A stretch of 64,000 nucleotides of DNA from Pseudomonas sp. B21-056 (lineage in GTDB: Bacteria > Pseudomonadota > Gammaproteobacteria > Pseudomonadales > Pseudomonadaceae): NCBI RefSeq assembly GCF_026016325.1, contig NZ_CP087203.1:1178001-1242000 (forward strand), written 5' to 3'. The notes under the pieces were generated by a model. It did no database searches. It was not told the origin of the DNA and saw only the letters and a list, made by a program, of their open reading frames with translations. The number at the start of each line of letters is the position of its first letter. Positions within the stretch are counted from its first letter, which is position 1. Positions 1-8,327 of this stretch are shown piece after piece. The position numbers and the translations under genes were made by a program.

Positions 1-159
1 GGGGAAGTCCAGCCTCGCCAGCGGCTTGTCGCCGGCCCGCGACGCCTTGCGCTGGGCCAGCAAGTGGTGCCGGGCGGCTTCGACGGCAGTAAACAGGGCC
101 GCCCAGAGGATCAGCACGACCAGTACAGCGAACAGCGGCCCCGCGGGCAACCTATCCAT
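1..159 (-). CDS. CNNM/CorC-family membrane protein, N-terminal fragment
   Basis: Partial gene; only the first 53 codons lie in the window and the rest runs off the left edge. The start ATG is at 157-159. The translation opens MDRLPAGPLFAVLVVLILWA and continues into a hydrophobic segment, then a basic stretch (RHHLLAQRKASRA). This matches the first membrane helix of HlyC/CorC (DUF21, CNNM) proteins, which have a membrane domain followed by cytoplasmic CBS domains and are linked to divalent-cation transport. It lies 12 nt downstream of the CcsA-like gene on the same strand, so the two are probably co-transcribed. A CorC-type gene next to a CcsA-like gene and ffh is the usual Pseudomonas order (recollection), which supports the call more than the short sequence does. 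Confidence 0.6.
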   Translation of the reverse strand, partial: MDRLPAGPLFAVLVVLILWAALFTAVEAARHHLLAQRKASRAGDKPLARLDFP

Positions 160-171
160 CAGTGCCGTCCG

Positions 172-984
172 TCAGATATGCAGGATGTATTCACGGACCA
201 GTTTGCTGCCGAAGTACGCCAGCATGAGCAGGCAGAAACCGGCCAGGGTCCAGCGAATGGCTTTATGACCGCGCCAGCCGAGACGGTTGCGGCCCCACAG
301 CAGCACGCTGAACACCACCCATGCCAGGCAGGCAAGCAGGGTCTTGTGCACCAGGTGCTGGGCGAACAGGTTCTCGACGAACAGCCAGCCGGAAATCAGC
401 GACATCGACAGCAGGGTCCAGCCGGCCCAGAGGAAACCGAACAGCAGGCTCTCCATGGTCTGCAGCGGCGGGAAGTTGCGGATCAGCCCGGACGGGTGCT
501 TGTTCTTGAGCTGATGGTCCTGCACCAGCAGCAGCAAGGCCTGGAACACCGCGATGGTGAACAGGCCATAGGCGAGGATCGACAGCAGGATATGGGCGAG
601 GATGCCCGGCTCTTCGTCGATGACCTGCACCGTGCCCGACGGCGCGAACTGCGCCAGCAGCACCGTCGCCAGCCCCAGCGGGAAGAGCAGCACCAGCAGG
701 TTTTCCACCGGGATGCGCGAGCAGGCCAGCAGCGTCAGCGCGATCACGGCGACGGCGATCAGGCTGGCGGCGTTGAAAAAGTCCAGGCCCAGGCCGATCG
801 GCGTCATCAGGTGGGTAAAAAGGCTGGCCGCGTGGCCAAGCACCGCCAGCACGCCGAGCGTGACCAGCAGGCGTTTGTTCGCCTTGGCGCCGGAGGCCAG
901 GCGAGTGCCTTGATAGAGGGTCGCAGCGGCATAAAGGCAAGCGGCGGCGAGGGAGGCAAGCAAGCTGGGTGACAAGGGGAGCAT
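172..984 (-). CDS. CcsA/YpjD-like cytochrome c assembly-type inner membrane protein
   Basis: A 270-residue protein, almost entirely hydrophobic, with about eight predicted membrane helices, for example around LLVTLGVLAVLGHAASLF and the C-terminal FCLLMLAYFGSKLVREYIL. The family (CcsA/CcmC-like, often called YpjD) resembles the haem-handling subunit of cytochrome c maturation, but its role in Pseudomonas is not established. I placed the start at MLPLSPSLLASLAAACLY (ATG 982-984) because the 39 codons upstream are basic and not membrane-like. The gene is divergent from ffh across about 200 nt and is followed by the CorC-type gene. Haem binding is inference from the family; I did not verify specific histidine ligands. 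Confidence 0.75.
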   Translation of the reverse strand: MLPLSPSLLASLAAACLYAAATLYQGTRLASGAKANKRLLVTLGVLAVLGHAASLFTHLMTPIGLGLDFFNAASLIAVAVIALTLLACSRIPVENLLVLLFPLGLATVLLAQFAPSGTVQVIDEEPGILAHILLSILAYGLFTIAVFQALLLLVQDHQLKNKHPSGLIRNFPPLQTMESLLFGFLWAGWTLLSMSLISGWLFVENLFAQHLVHKTLLACLAWVVFSVLLWGRNRLGWRGHKAIRWTLAGFCLLMLAYFGSKLVREYILHI

Positions 985-1057
985 AAATCCTGTTAGGCAA
1001 GCCCGAAAGGCGCTGAGTTTGGCATAGAACCCATCCTGCACGAAAGACCGCCGCGAG

Positions 1058-1086
1058 GTGTACGCGGCACGCTTCTTCGCTATAAT
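1058..1086 (+). promoter_or_regulatory. Candidate sigma-70 promoter of ffh
   Basis: A perfect TATAAT lies at 1081-1086, 95 nt before the ffh start. The -35 position (about 1058-1063, GTGTAC) is a poor match, so only the -10 element is convincing. Confidence 0.4.
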
Positions 1087-1180
1087 CCGCGACCTGCCCA
1101 CGCCGCAGGCTCGCCGAGCATATTTTTCACGGTCTGGGCCGCCATTATCCCGGCCTTACCCGGGCCTGAAAGGATCGCGC

Positions 1181-2557
1181 ATGTTTGAAAACCTGACAGA
1201 CCGTCTCTCGCAGACGCTGCGCCATGTCACCGGCAAGGCGAAGCTGACCGAGGACAACATCAAAGACACCCTGCGCGAAGTGCGCATGGCGTTGCTCGAA
1301 GCCGACGTCGCCCTGCCGGTGGTCAAGGACTTCGTCAATTCGGTCAAGGAACGCGCCGTTGGCACCGAGGTGTCGCGCAGCCTGACGCCGGGCCAGGCGT
1401 TCGTGAAGGTCGTCCAGGCCGAACTCGAAAGCCTGATGGGCGCCGCCAACGAAGACCTGAACCTGAGCGCAGTGCCGCCGGCCGTGGTGCTGATGGCCGG
1501 CCTGCAGGGCGCGGGCAAGACCACCACCGCCGGCAAGCTGGCGCGCCTGCTCAAGGAGCGCAAGAAGAAGTCGGTGATGGTGGTGTCCGCGGACGTCTAC
1601 CGTCCGGCGGCGATCAAGCAGCTGGAAACCCTGGCCAACGACATCGGCGTGACGTTCTTCCCGTCCGACCTGAGCCAGAAGCCGGTAGACATCGCCCAGG
1701 CCGCTATCAAGGAAGCGAAGCTCAAGTTCATCGACGTGGTCATCGTCGACACCGCCGGTCGCCTGCACATCGATGAAGAGATGATGGGCGAGATCAAGGC
1801 GCTGCATGCCGCGGTCAAGCCGGTGGAAACCCTGTTCGTGGTCGACGCCATGACCGGCCAGGACGCGGCCAACACCGCCAAGGCATTTGGCGATGCGCTG
1901 CCGCTGACCGGCGTGATCCTGACCAAGGTCGACGGCGACGCCCGTGGCGGTGCCGCGCTGTCGGTACGGGCCATCACCGGCAAGCCGATCAAGTTCATCG
2001 GTATGGGCGAGAAGAGCGAAGCGCTCGAACCGTTCCACCCCGAGCGTATCGCTTCGCGCATCCTGGGCATGGGCGACGTGCTCAGCCTGATCGAGCAGGC
2101 CGAGCAGACCCTCGACAAGGAAAAAGCCGACAAGCTTGCGAAGAAACTGAAGAAGGGCAAGGGCTTCGACCTCGAAGACTTCCGCGACCAGCTGCAACAA
2201 ATGAAGAACATGGGCGGCCTCGGCGGGCTCATGGACAAGCTGCCGAACATCGGCGGCGTGAACCTGGCGCAGATGGGCAACGCCCAGGGCGCGGCTGAAA
2301 AGCAGTTCAAGCAGATGGAAGCCATCATCAACTCCATGACCCCGGCCGAGCGCCGCGACCCTGAGCTGATCAGCGGTTCGCGCAAACGCCGTATCGCCAT
2401 GGGTTCCGGCACCCAGGTGCAGGACATCGGTCGCTTGATCAAGCAGCACAAGCAGATGCAGAAGATGATGAAGAAGTTCTCCGCCAAGGGCGGGATGGCC
2501 AAGATGATGCGCGGCATGGGCGGCATGCTGCCCGGCGGCGGCATGCCCAAGATGTAA
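1181..2557 (+). CDS. ffh: Signal recognition particle GTPase Ffh
   Basis: A 458-residue protein-targeting GTPase. It binds 4.5S RNA and signal sequences of inner membrane proteins and delivers ribosomes to FtsY. Domains in order: N-terminal four-helix bundle (1-90), Ras-like G domain with P-loop GLQGAGKT (107-114), DTAGR (190-194) and TKVDGDARGG (248-257), then a Met-rich M domain from about 300 ending GGMLPGGGMPKM. Length is normal. The start is MFENLTDRLS (ATG 1181); an upstream in-frame start at 1058 would add 41 residues not seen in the family. A hairpin at 2566-2587 follows the stop codon. It is divergent from the CcsA-like gene and precedes the rpsP operon. Confidence 0.97.
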   Translation: MFENLTDRLSQTLRHVTGKAKLTEDNIKDTLREVRMALLEADVALPVVKDFVNSVKERAVGTEVSRSLTPGQAFVKVVQAELESLMGAANEDLNLSAVPPAVVLMAGLQGAGKTTTAGKLARLLKERKKKSVMVVSADVYRPAAIKQLETLANDIGVTFFPSDLSQKPVDIAQAAIKEAKLKFIDVVIVDTAGRLHIDEEMMGEIKALHAAVKPVETLFVVDAMTGQDAANTAKAFGDALPLTGVILTKVDGDARGGAALSVRAITGKPIKFIGMGEKSEALEPFHPERIASRILGMGDVLSLIEQAEQTLDKEKADKLAKKLKKGKGFDLEDFRDQLQQMKNMGGLGGLMDKLPNIGGVNLAQMGNAQGAAEKQFKQMEAIINSMTPAERRDPELISGSRKRRIAMGSGTQVQDIGRLIKQHKQMQKMMKKFSAKGGMAKMMRGMGGMLPGGGMPKM

Positions 2558-2565
2558 GAATCCAG

Positions 2566-2587
2566 GCACCGGCAGTCATGCCGGTGC
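2566..2587 (+). terminator. Hairpin after ffh
   Basis: Perfect 8-bp stem GCACCGGC/GCCGGTGC with a 6-nt loop, starting 8 nt after the ffh stop. There is no U-tract, so it may be a weak terminator or a 3' stabilising hairpin. Confidence 0.45.
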
Positions 2588-2685
2588 AGCCCACGGCGAC
2601 GTGGGATCTCCAGCCAACCCGTCATCGGCGGGCGCTGACCGTGGCAGATCTGAATGGCAGGCCGGCAGTCGCCGGAAAAAGTCAT

Positions 2686-2713
2686 TTGCAAAAGTCTGGA
2701 TATTCCTTAGAAT
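2686..2713 (+). promoter_or_regulatory. Sigma-70 promoter of rpsP-rimM-trmD-rplS
   Basis: TTGCAA (2686-2691), a 16-nt spacer and TAGAAT (2708-2713). Both hexamers are close to consensus, and the site is 72 nt upstream of the rpsP ATG. A strong promoter is expected for a ribosomal protein operon. Confidence 0.7.
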
Positions 2714-2785
2714 ATGCGGCCTTTCGGGCACCCATGCCCGCTGTGCATTTAGATTTGCAGCACCGACTACAGGAACGATGTTCAC

Positions 2786-3037
2786 ATGCTAACAATCCGT
2801 CTTGCCCTTGGCGGCTCCAAAAAGCGCCCGTTTTACCACCTGACCGTAACCGACAGCCGCAACCCGCGTGACGGTTCCCACAAAGAGCAGGTTGGTTTCT
2901 TCAACCCTATCGCCCGTGGTCAGGAAGTTCGTCTGTCCGTGAACCAAGAGCGCGTTGCCTACTGGCTGAGCGTTGGTGCACAACCTTCTGAGCGCGTTGC
3001 TCAGTTGTTGAAGGAATCGGCTAAGGCTGCGGCCTGA
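2786..3037 (+). CDS. rpsP: 30S ribosomal protein S16
   Basis: An 83-residue protein opening [19 protein letters not shown], the signature of bS16 (RLxRxGxKkrPfY), followed by VGFFNP and a C-terminal [14 protein letters not shown] segment. It assembles early into the 30S subunit body. The length matches the family. It is the first gene of a four-gene operon and sits 5 nt before rimM. AGGA at 2771-2774 is a somewhat distant ribosome binding site. Confidence 0.98.
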   Translation: MLTIRLALGGSKKRPFYHLTVTDSRNPRDGSHKEQVGFFNPIARGQEVRLSVNQERVAYWLSVGAQPSERVAQLLKESAKAAA

Positions 3038-3042
3038 GCAAT

Positions 3043-3579
3043 ATGAACGCGACGCCAAAAGATGCTGATGATCTGATCGTTGTCGGCAAAATCTATTCTG
3101 TACATGGCGTTCGCGGCGAAGTGAAGGTTTATTCCTTTACTGATCCGATCAAGAACCTGTTGGACTACAAGGCCTGGACGCTCAAGCGCGAAGGCAGTGT
3201 GAAACAGGTTGAGCTGGTCAGCGGACGCGGGAACGACAAGTTCCTGGTCGCAAAGCTCAAGGATCTCGATGATCGTGAAGAAGCACGCCTTCTGGCCGGT
3301 TATGAGATCTGTGTGCCGCGCAACCTGTTCCCTGAACTGACCGACGGCGAGTACTACTGGTACCAGCTGGTGGGTCTGAAGGTCATCGACCACCTCGGGC
3401 AATTGCTCGGGAAAATCGATCACCTGCTCGAGACCGGTTCGAACGATGTCATGGTGGTCAAGCCTTGCGTCGGCAGCCTGGATGATCGCGAACGCCTGTT
3501 GCCCTATACCGGGCAGTGCGTGTTGGCCGTTGACCTGGAAGCAGGCGAGATGAAGGTGGAATGGGATGCGGATTTCTGA
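3043..3579 (+). CDS. rimM: Ribosome maturation factor RimM
   Basis: A 178-residue 16S rRNA-processing factor that helps mature the 3' domain of the 30S head. The N-terminal RimM beta-barrel carries [20 protein letters not shown]; the C-terminal PRC-barrel begins around [16 protein letters not shown] and ends KVEWDADF. It follows rpsP by 5 nt and precedes trmD by 2 nt, as expected for this conserved operon. Confidence 0.97.
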   Translation: MNATPKDADDLIVVGKIYSVHGVRGEVKVYSFTDPIKNLLDYKAWTLKREGSVKQVELVSGRGNDKFLVAKLKDLDDREEARLLAGYEICVPRNLFPELTDGEYYWYQLVGLKVIDHLGQLLGKIDHLLETGSNDVMVVKPCVGSLDDRERLLPYTGQCVLAVDLEAGEMKVEWDADF

Positions 3580-3581
3580 AC

Positions 3582-4334
3582 GTGGCCAATTTGCGCGTTG
3601 AAGTCATCACATTGTTTCCCGAGATGTTTTCCGCCATCAGCGAGTACGGCATAACCAGCCGCGCGGTGAAACAGGAGCTGTTGCAGCTGACCTGTTGGAA
3701 TCCGCGGGACTACACCACGGATCGGCATCACACTGTGGACGATCGCCCGTTTGGCGGTGGTCCGGGCATGGTGATGAAGATCAAGCCCCTGGAAGATGCA
3801 CTGGTTCAGGCCAGGGCGGCAGCCGGGGAGGGTGCGAAGGTGATCTACCTGTCGCCCCAAGGCCGCCAGCTGACTCAGTCGGCGGTACGCGAACTGGCGA
3901 GTTCGGATGCATTGATCCTGATTGCCGGTCGTTACGAAGGCATTGACGAGCGTTTCATTGAAGCTCATGTCGATGAAGAGTGGTCGGTTGGCGACTATGT
4001 ACTGTCTGGCGGCGAGCTGCCGGCGATGGTCCTGATCGATGCGGTTACACGACTGCTGCCTGGAGCTTTAGGGCATGCAGATTCCGCTGAGGAAGATTCC
4101 TTTACGGATGGTCTGCTGGATTGCCCGCACTACACCCGACCGGAGGTGTATGCGGATCAGCGTGTTCCCGACGTGTTGCTAAGTGGCAACCACGCGCACA
4201 TCCGGCGTTGGCGTTTACAGCAGTCCCTTGGTCGGACCTGGGAACGACGCGCCGATCTTCTGGAAAGCCGCTCGCTTTCTGGAGAAGAGAAGAAGCTGCT
4301 CGAGGAATACATCCGCGAGCGGGACGATAGTTAA
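3582..4334 (+). CDS. trmD: tRNA (guanine-N1)-methyltransferase TrmD
   Basis: A 250-residue SPOUT methyltransferase that makes m1G37 in tRNAs to prevent frameshifting. Visible motifs are [41 protein letters not shown] and the trefoil-knot segment [14 protein letters not shown] chose the GTG at 3582 (product VANLRVEV...), 2 nt after the rimM stop, because family members begin just before [11 protein letters not shown]. An in-frame ATG at 3561 would overlap rimM by 19 nt and add seven residues. Confidence 0.96.
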   Translation: MANLRVEVITLFPEMFSAISEYGITSRAVKQELLQLTCWNPRDYTTDRHHTVDDRPFGGGPGMVMKIKPLEDALVQARAAAGEGAKVIYLSPQGRQLTQSAVRELASSDALILIAGRYEGIDERFIEAHVDEEWSVGDYVLSGGELPAMVLIDAVTRLLPGALGHADSAEEDSFTDGLLDCPHYTRPEVYADQRVPDVLLSGNHAHIRRWRLQQSLGRTWERRADLLESRSLSGEEKKLLEEYIRERDDS

Positions 4335-4378
4335 CAACGTATCGATGGTAAGTCCGAGACTTGCCTTAGGAGCACAGC

Positions 4379-4729
4379 ATGACTAACAAAATCATCCTTG
4401 CACTCGAAGCAGAGCAGATGACCAAAGAAATCCCTACCTTTGCCCCGGGCGACACCATTGTCGTTCAGGTGAAAGTGAAGGAAGGTGACCGTTCCCGTCT
4501 GCAAGCGTTCGAAGGCGTCGTTATCGCCAAGCGTAACCGTGGCGTGAACAGTGCTTTCACCGTTCGTAAAATCTCCAACGGTGTTGGCGTAGAGCGTACT
4601 TTCCAGACCTACAGCCCGCAAATCGACAGCATGGCTGTGAAGCGTCGCGGTGACGTGCGTAAAGCCAAGCTGTACTACCTGCGCGACCTGTCCGGTAAAG
4701 CAGCTCGCATCAAGGAAAAACTGGCCTGA
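4379..4729 (+). CDS. rplS: 50S ribosomal protein L19
   Basis: A 116-residue bL19 protein located at the 30S-50S interface. Diagnostic segments are [33 protein letters not shown] and [19 protein letters not shown]. It is the last gene of the operon, 44 nt after trmD, with TTAGGAG upstream of the ATG and a strong terminator 22 nt after the stop. Confidence 0.98.
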
Positions 4730-4750
4730 GTCCAGCTTCCGATGCAAAAA

Positions 4751-4774
4751 AAGCAGCCTGAGGGCTGCTTTTTT
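4751..4774 (+). terminator. Rho-independent terminator of the rpsP operon
   Basis: Perfect 8-bp stem AAGCAGCC/GGCTGCTT with a TGAG loop, followed by a run of T residues and preceded by a matching A-run. Confidence 0.92.
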
Positions 4775-4860
4775 GTTGCCTGCGATTTGCTCTTTGAGCA
4801 CCCTGCGTACTTTCTTTTTCGTACTGATGCGGCGTGCATGCGCATCTGCCAAGAGTCTTT

Positions 4861-5757
4861 ATGCCAGCCATCGATCATCCACTGATAGACCAGTTTCTCG
4901 ACGCCCTGTGGCTGGAGAAAGGCCTGTCTGACAATACCCGTGACGCTTACCGCAGCGACCTGGCGCTGTTCAATGGCTGGTTGCAGGAGAAAAACCTGGA
5001 ACTGGCCAATGCCGGACGGGAACTGATCCTCGATCACCTGGCATGGCGCCTGGAGCAGAACTACAAGCCGCGCTCAACTGCACGGTTTCTCTCCGGCCTG
5101 CGTGGGTTTTATCGTTATTTGCTGCGGGAAAAACTGATCGCGGTGGATCCGACCTTACGCGTGGAGATGCCACAGCTGGGGCGTCCGCTGCCCAAGTCCC
5201 TGTCGGAAGCCGATGTGGAGGCGCTGTTGGCGGCGCCGGACCTCAGCGAAGCCATCGGCCAGCGCGACCGGGCCATGCTGGAGGTTCTGTATGCCTGCGG
5301 CCTGCGTGTCACCGAGTTGATCAGCCTGACGCTGGAGCAGGTCAACCTGCGCCAGGGTGTGCTGCGGGTGATGGGCAAGGGCAGCAAGGAGCGCCTGGTG
5401 CCGATGGGCGAGGAGGCGATCATCTGGGTCGAGCGCTATCTGCGGGACGGTCGCCATGAACTGCTGGGTGGGCGCCCCAGCGACGTATTGTTTCCGAGCC
5501 GTAACGGCGACCAGATGACCCGCCAGACCTTCTGGCACCGCATCAAGCACCAGGCCAAGGTCGCCGGGATCAGCAAATCCCTTTCGCCCCACACCTTGCG
5601 CCATGCCTTTGCCACGCACCTGCTCAACCACGGCGCCGACCTGCGGGTGGTGCAGATGCTGCTGGGCCACAGCGACCTGTCCACCACCCAGATCTACACC
5701 CACGTCGCCCGGGCGCGGTTGCAGGAACTGCATGCCAGGCATCATCCGCGCGGTTGA
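4861..5757 (+). CDS. xerD: Site-specific tyrosine recombinase XerD
   Basis: A 298-residue tyrosine recombinase that, with XerC, resolves chromosome dimers at dif. It has an N-terminal SAM-like core-binding domain (about 1-90) and a C-terminal catalytic domain with the family residues visible: Arg in YACGLRVTELISL, Lys in MGKGSKERLVP, the H-x-x-R in SPHTLRHAFATHLL, His in LLGHSDLSTTQ and the Tyr in TQIYTHV. The start is MPAIDHPLIDQF (ATG 4861); an upstream in-frame ATG at 4834 adds nine residues. XerD rather than XerC is preferred because the gene adjoins dsbC. Confidence 0.93.
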   Translation: MPAIDHPLIDQFLDALWLEKGLSDNTRDAYRSDLALFNGWLQEKNLELANAGRELILDHLAWRLEQNYKPRSTARFLSGLRGFYRYLLREKLIAVDPTLRVEMPQLGRPLPKSLSEADVEALLAAPDLSEAIGQRDRAMLEVLYACGLRVTELISLTLEQVNLRQGVLRVMGKGSKERLVPMGEEAIIWVERYLRDGRHELLGGRPSDVLFPSRNGDQMTRQTFWHRIKHQAKVAGISKSLSPHTLRHAFATHLLNHGADLRVVQMLLGHSDLSTTQIYTHVARARLQELHARHHPRG

Positions 5758-5813
5758 GGGAGATGCACCGCCCGACTGTGGGGCTCCGATTTTGTTGGCC
5801 CCCGAAATTCCTC

Positions 5814-5902
5814 TGTGGGAGCGAGCCTGCTCGCGAAAGCGGTGGGTCAGCTTGCATCCATGTTGATGTGCTGCCGCTATCGCGAGCAGGCTCGCTCCCA
5901 CA
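5814..5902. repeat. REP doublet (REPIN), family I
   Basis: Two oppositely oriented copies of TGTGGGAGCGAGCCTGCTCG at the ends of an 89-nt palindromic unit between xerD and dsbC. Each half is itself a hairpin (CGAGCCTGCTCG). This is the typical P. fluorescens REP class, thought to be mobilised by RAYT transposases; none is encoded here. Confidence 0.92.
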
Positions 5903-6054
5903 GGGTTGGATATGCACAAGCCAATGCCTTGCATCAACGGCATTCGGCCACGCGGGCCTTATGTGGTAGGCTTGGCCGGTTTGCACAGTGGGCGGCCGGA
6001 ACCAGATCTGCGGGTTGGCGTTCTCCGTCCCATTTGTTCGCCTCAGGAGTTCCC

Positions 6055-6786
6055 ATGCGTTTGATCCAGATGTTCACCGCCGCTGCCATCGCGTTGGCCA
6101 GCACCTTTGCCATCGCCGATGATGCGGCGGACAAGGCTATTCGCAAGAGCCTGGAAAACCTTCAGCTCGAAGTACCGATCGAAGCCATTTCCGCCAGCCC
6201 GATGTCCGGCCTGTATGAAGTCAAGCTCAAGGGCAGCCGCGTGCTCTACGCCAGCGCCGACGGTCAATACATCGTCCAGGGCAACCTGTTCGAGCTCAAG
6301 GATGGCAAGCCGGTCAACCTCACCGAGCTGACCGAGCGCCAGGGCGTTTCCAAGCTGATCAACGGCATTCCGGTTGCCGAAACCGTGGTCTACCCGGCGG
6401 TGGGCGAAACCAAGTCCCATATCACGGTGTTCACCGACACCACGTGCCCGTACTGCCACAAACTGCATGCCGAAGTGCCGGAGCTGAACAAGCGCGGCAT
6501 TGAAGTGCGCTACGTCGCGTTCCCGCGCCAGGGCCTGGGCTCGCCGGGCGACGAGCAGTTGCAGGCCGTGTGGTGCTCCAAAGACAAGAAAGCGGCCATG
6601 GACAAGATGGTCGATGGCAAGGAAATCAAGGCCGCCAAGTGCGAGAACCCGGTTTCCAAGCAGTTTGCCCTGGGCCAGTCAATAGGCGTGAACGGTACGC
6701 CGGCAATTGTTTTGGCGGATGGTCAGGTAATTCCGGGCTACCAGCCGGCGCCGCAAGTCGCCAAACTGGCCCTCGGCGCGAAATAA
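6055..6786 (+). CDS. dsbC: Periplasmic disulfide isomerase DsbC
   Basis: A 243-residue thiol:disulfide interchange protein. A cleavable signal peptide (MRLIQMFTAAAIALASTFAIA) is followed by an N-terminal dimerisation domain and a thioredoxin-fold domain with active site CPYC at 131-134 (context TDTTCPYCHKLHAE). The cis-proline loop GVNGTPAIVL and a second cysteine pair (WCSK, AKCEN) match DsbC. It shuffles incorrect disulfides in the periplasm and is kept reduced by DsbD. The CPYC motif differs from E. coli CGYC, as I recall for Pseudomonas. The start at 6055 is set by the signal peptide. Confidence 0.95.
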   Translation: MRLIQMFTAAAIALASTFAIADDAADKAIRKSLENLQLEVPIEAISASPMSGLYEVKLKGSRVLYASADGQYIVQGNLFELKDGKPVNLTELTERQGVSKLINGIPVAETVVYPAVGETKSHITVFTDTTCPYCHKLHAEVPELNKRGIEVRYVAFPRQGLGSPGDEQLQAVWCSKDKKAAMDKMVDGKEIKAAKCENPVSKQFALGQSIGVNGTPAIVLADGQVIPGYQPAPQVAKLALGAK

Positions 6787-6852
6787 TCATGGGCAATGTG
6801 CTGATGAAGAGCATGGCTCGGCGAAAATCTTCGTCGGGCCGTTAAACGCAGA

Positions 6853-6901
6853 GCCGCGTTGCTGCGCGGCTGTATTTCACGGCCGACCTTGCGTCGGCCG
6901 T
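6853..6901 (+). other. Two tandem hairpins between dsbC and hom
   Basis: Stem 1 GCCGCG/CGCGGC (6853-6870) and stem 2 ACGGCCGAC/GTCGGCCGT (6879-6901), a perfect 9-bp stem. The second ends only 17 nt before the hom GTG. There is no U-run, so termination is uncertain; an attenuator or mRNA-stabilising role is possible. Confidence 0.5.
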
Positions 6902-6918
6902 TTCATGGGGAGTCAAGA

Positions 6919-8223
6919 GTGAATCCGGTCAAAGTAGGCATCTGTGGGTTAGGTACCGTCGGTGGCGGCACCTTCAACGTACTTCAGCGTAACGCCGAGG
7001 AGATTGCCCGCCGTGCCGGGCGTGGAATCGAAGTGGCACAAATTGCCATGCGTACGCCAAAGCCTCAGTTCCAGACGACCGGTATTTCGATTACCAACGA
7101 TGTATTCGCCGTGGCGGCCAACCCTGAAGTCGATATCGTCATCGAGTTGATGGGTGGCTACACCGTGGCCCGTGAGTTGGTGCTCAAGGCCATCGAGAAC
7201 GGCAAGCACGTGGTCACCGCCAACAAGGCCCTGATCGCCGTGCACGGTAACGAAATTTTCGCCAAGGCCCGTGAAAAAGGCGTGATCGTGGCGTTCGAAG
7301 CCGCCGTGGCCGGTGGTATCCCGGTGATCAAGGCCATCCGCGAAGGCCTGTCGGCCAACCGCATCAATTGGGTCGCCGGCATCATCAACGGCACCGGTAA
7401 CTTCATCCTTACCGAAATGCGCGAGAAAGGCCGGACCTTCGAGGACGTGCTTACCGAAGCCCAGGCCCTGGGTTACGCCGAGGCCGACCCGACGTTCGAC
7501 GTGGAAGGCATCGACGCGGCGCACAAGCTGACGATCCTGGCGTCCATTGCCTTTGGTATCCCGTTGCAGTTCGACAAGGCCTACACCGAAGGCATCACCC
7601 AGCTGACCACTGCTGACGTGAACTACGCCGAAGCCCTGGGCTACCGCATCAAGCACCTGGGTGTGGCCCGTAGCACCGCCAGCGGCATCGAGCTGCGTGT
7701 GCATCCGACCCTGATCCCGGCCGACCGCCTGATCGCCAACGTCAACGGTGTGATGAACGCCGTGATGGTCAACGGCGACGCCTCCGGCTCGACGCTGTTC
7801 TACGGCGCCGGCGCCGGCATGGAGCCGACCGCCTCGTCGGTCGTGGCCGACCTGGTGGACGTGGTGCGTGCCATGACCTCCGACCCGGAAAACCGTGTGC
7901 CGCACCTGGCCTTCCAGCCGGACTCGCTGTCGGCTCATCCGATTCTTCCGATCGAAGCGTGCGAAAGTGCCTACTACTTGCGCATCCAGGCCAAAGACCA
8001 TCCGGGTGTACTGGCCCAGGTGGCGAGTATCCTGTCGGAGCGCGGCATCAACATCGAGTCGATCATGCAGAAGGAAGTCGAGGAGCACGACGGCCTGGTG
8101 CCGATGATCCTGCTGACCCACCGTGTGGTCGAGCAGCGTATCAACGACGCCATCGCTGCGCTGGAGGCGCTGCAGGACGTCGTGGGTCCGGTGGTCCGTA
8201 TCCGCGTCGAACATCTGAATTAA
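6919..8223 (+). CDS. hom: Homoserine dehydrogenase
   Basis: A 434-residue enzyme reducing aspartate semialdehyde to homoserine with NAD(P)H, on the path to threonine and methionine. It has a Rossmann motif GLGTVGGG near the N terminus, the catalytic core with AAVAGGIPVIKAIREGL and GIINGTGNFILTEM, and a C-terminal ACT domain from about residue 350 (YYLRIQAKDHPGVLAQVAS) that normally mediates threonine feedback. The start is GTG 6919 (VNPVKVGICGLGTVG), supported by GGGGAG upstream. It is the monofunctional type, not fused to aspartokinase. thrC follows after 104 nt. Confidence 0.96.
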   Translation: MNPVKVGICGLGTVGGGTFNVLQRNAEEIARRAGRGIEVAQIAMRTPKPQFQTTGISITNDVFAVAANPEVDIVIELMGGYTVARELVLKAIENGKHVVTANKALIAVHGNEIFAKAREKGVIVAFEAAVAGGIPVIKAIREGLSANRINWVAGIINGTGNFILTEMREKGRTFEDVLTEAQALGYAEADPTFDVEGIDAAHKLTILASIAFGIPLQFDKAYTEGITQLTTADVNYAEALGYRIKHLGVARSTASGIELRVHPTLIPADRLIANVNGVMNAVMVNGDASGSTLFYGAGAGMEPTASSVVADLVDVVRAMTSDPENRVPHLAFQPDSLSAHPILPIEACESAYYLRIQAKDHPGVLAQVASILSERGINIESIMQKEVEEHDGLVPMILLTHRVVEQRINDAIAALEALQDVVGPVVRIRVEHLN

Positions 8224-8245
8224 TTCAGCTGCAGGCGGCAAGCCA

Positions 8246-8295
8246 CAAGCTACGAGTTGAAAGCGGATCGGCTTCTACTTGTAGCTCGTAGCTTG
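8246..8295. repeat. Extragenic palindrome between hom and thrC (family IV)
   Basis: Arms CAAGCTACGAG (8246-8256) and CTCGTAGCTTG (8285-8295) are exact complements around a 28-nt loop, and the flanking AAGCTCGAAGCTC adds near-repeats. It resembles the AGCTTGTAGCTTG-type dispersed repeats common in Pseudomonas. It could also act on hom-thrC mRNA. Confidence 0.7.
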
Positions 8296-8327
8296 AAGCT
8301 CGAAGCTCAAACCAAAGGTTTGCCCTT

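Noticed and set aside
1145..2569. A 474-residue open frame on the minus strand opposite ffh
   Set aside because: His/Leu-rich composition and full overlap with a clearly coding gene. Open antisense frames are common in high-GC DNA.
6789..6845. An 18-codon ORF between dsbC and hom as an attenuation leader peptide
   Set aside because: No regulatory amino-acid codon run and no U-tract after the hairpins; kept only as a low-interest observation.
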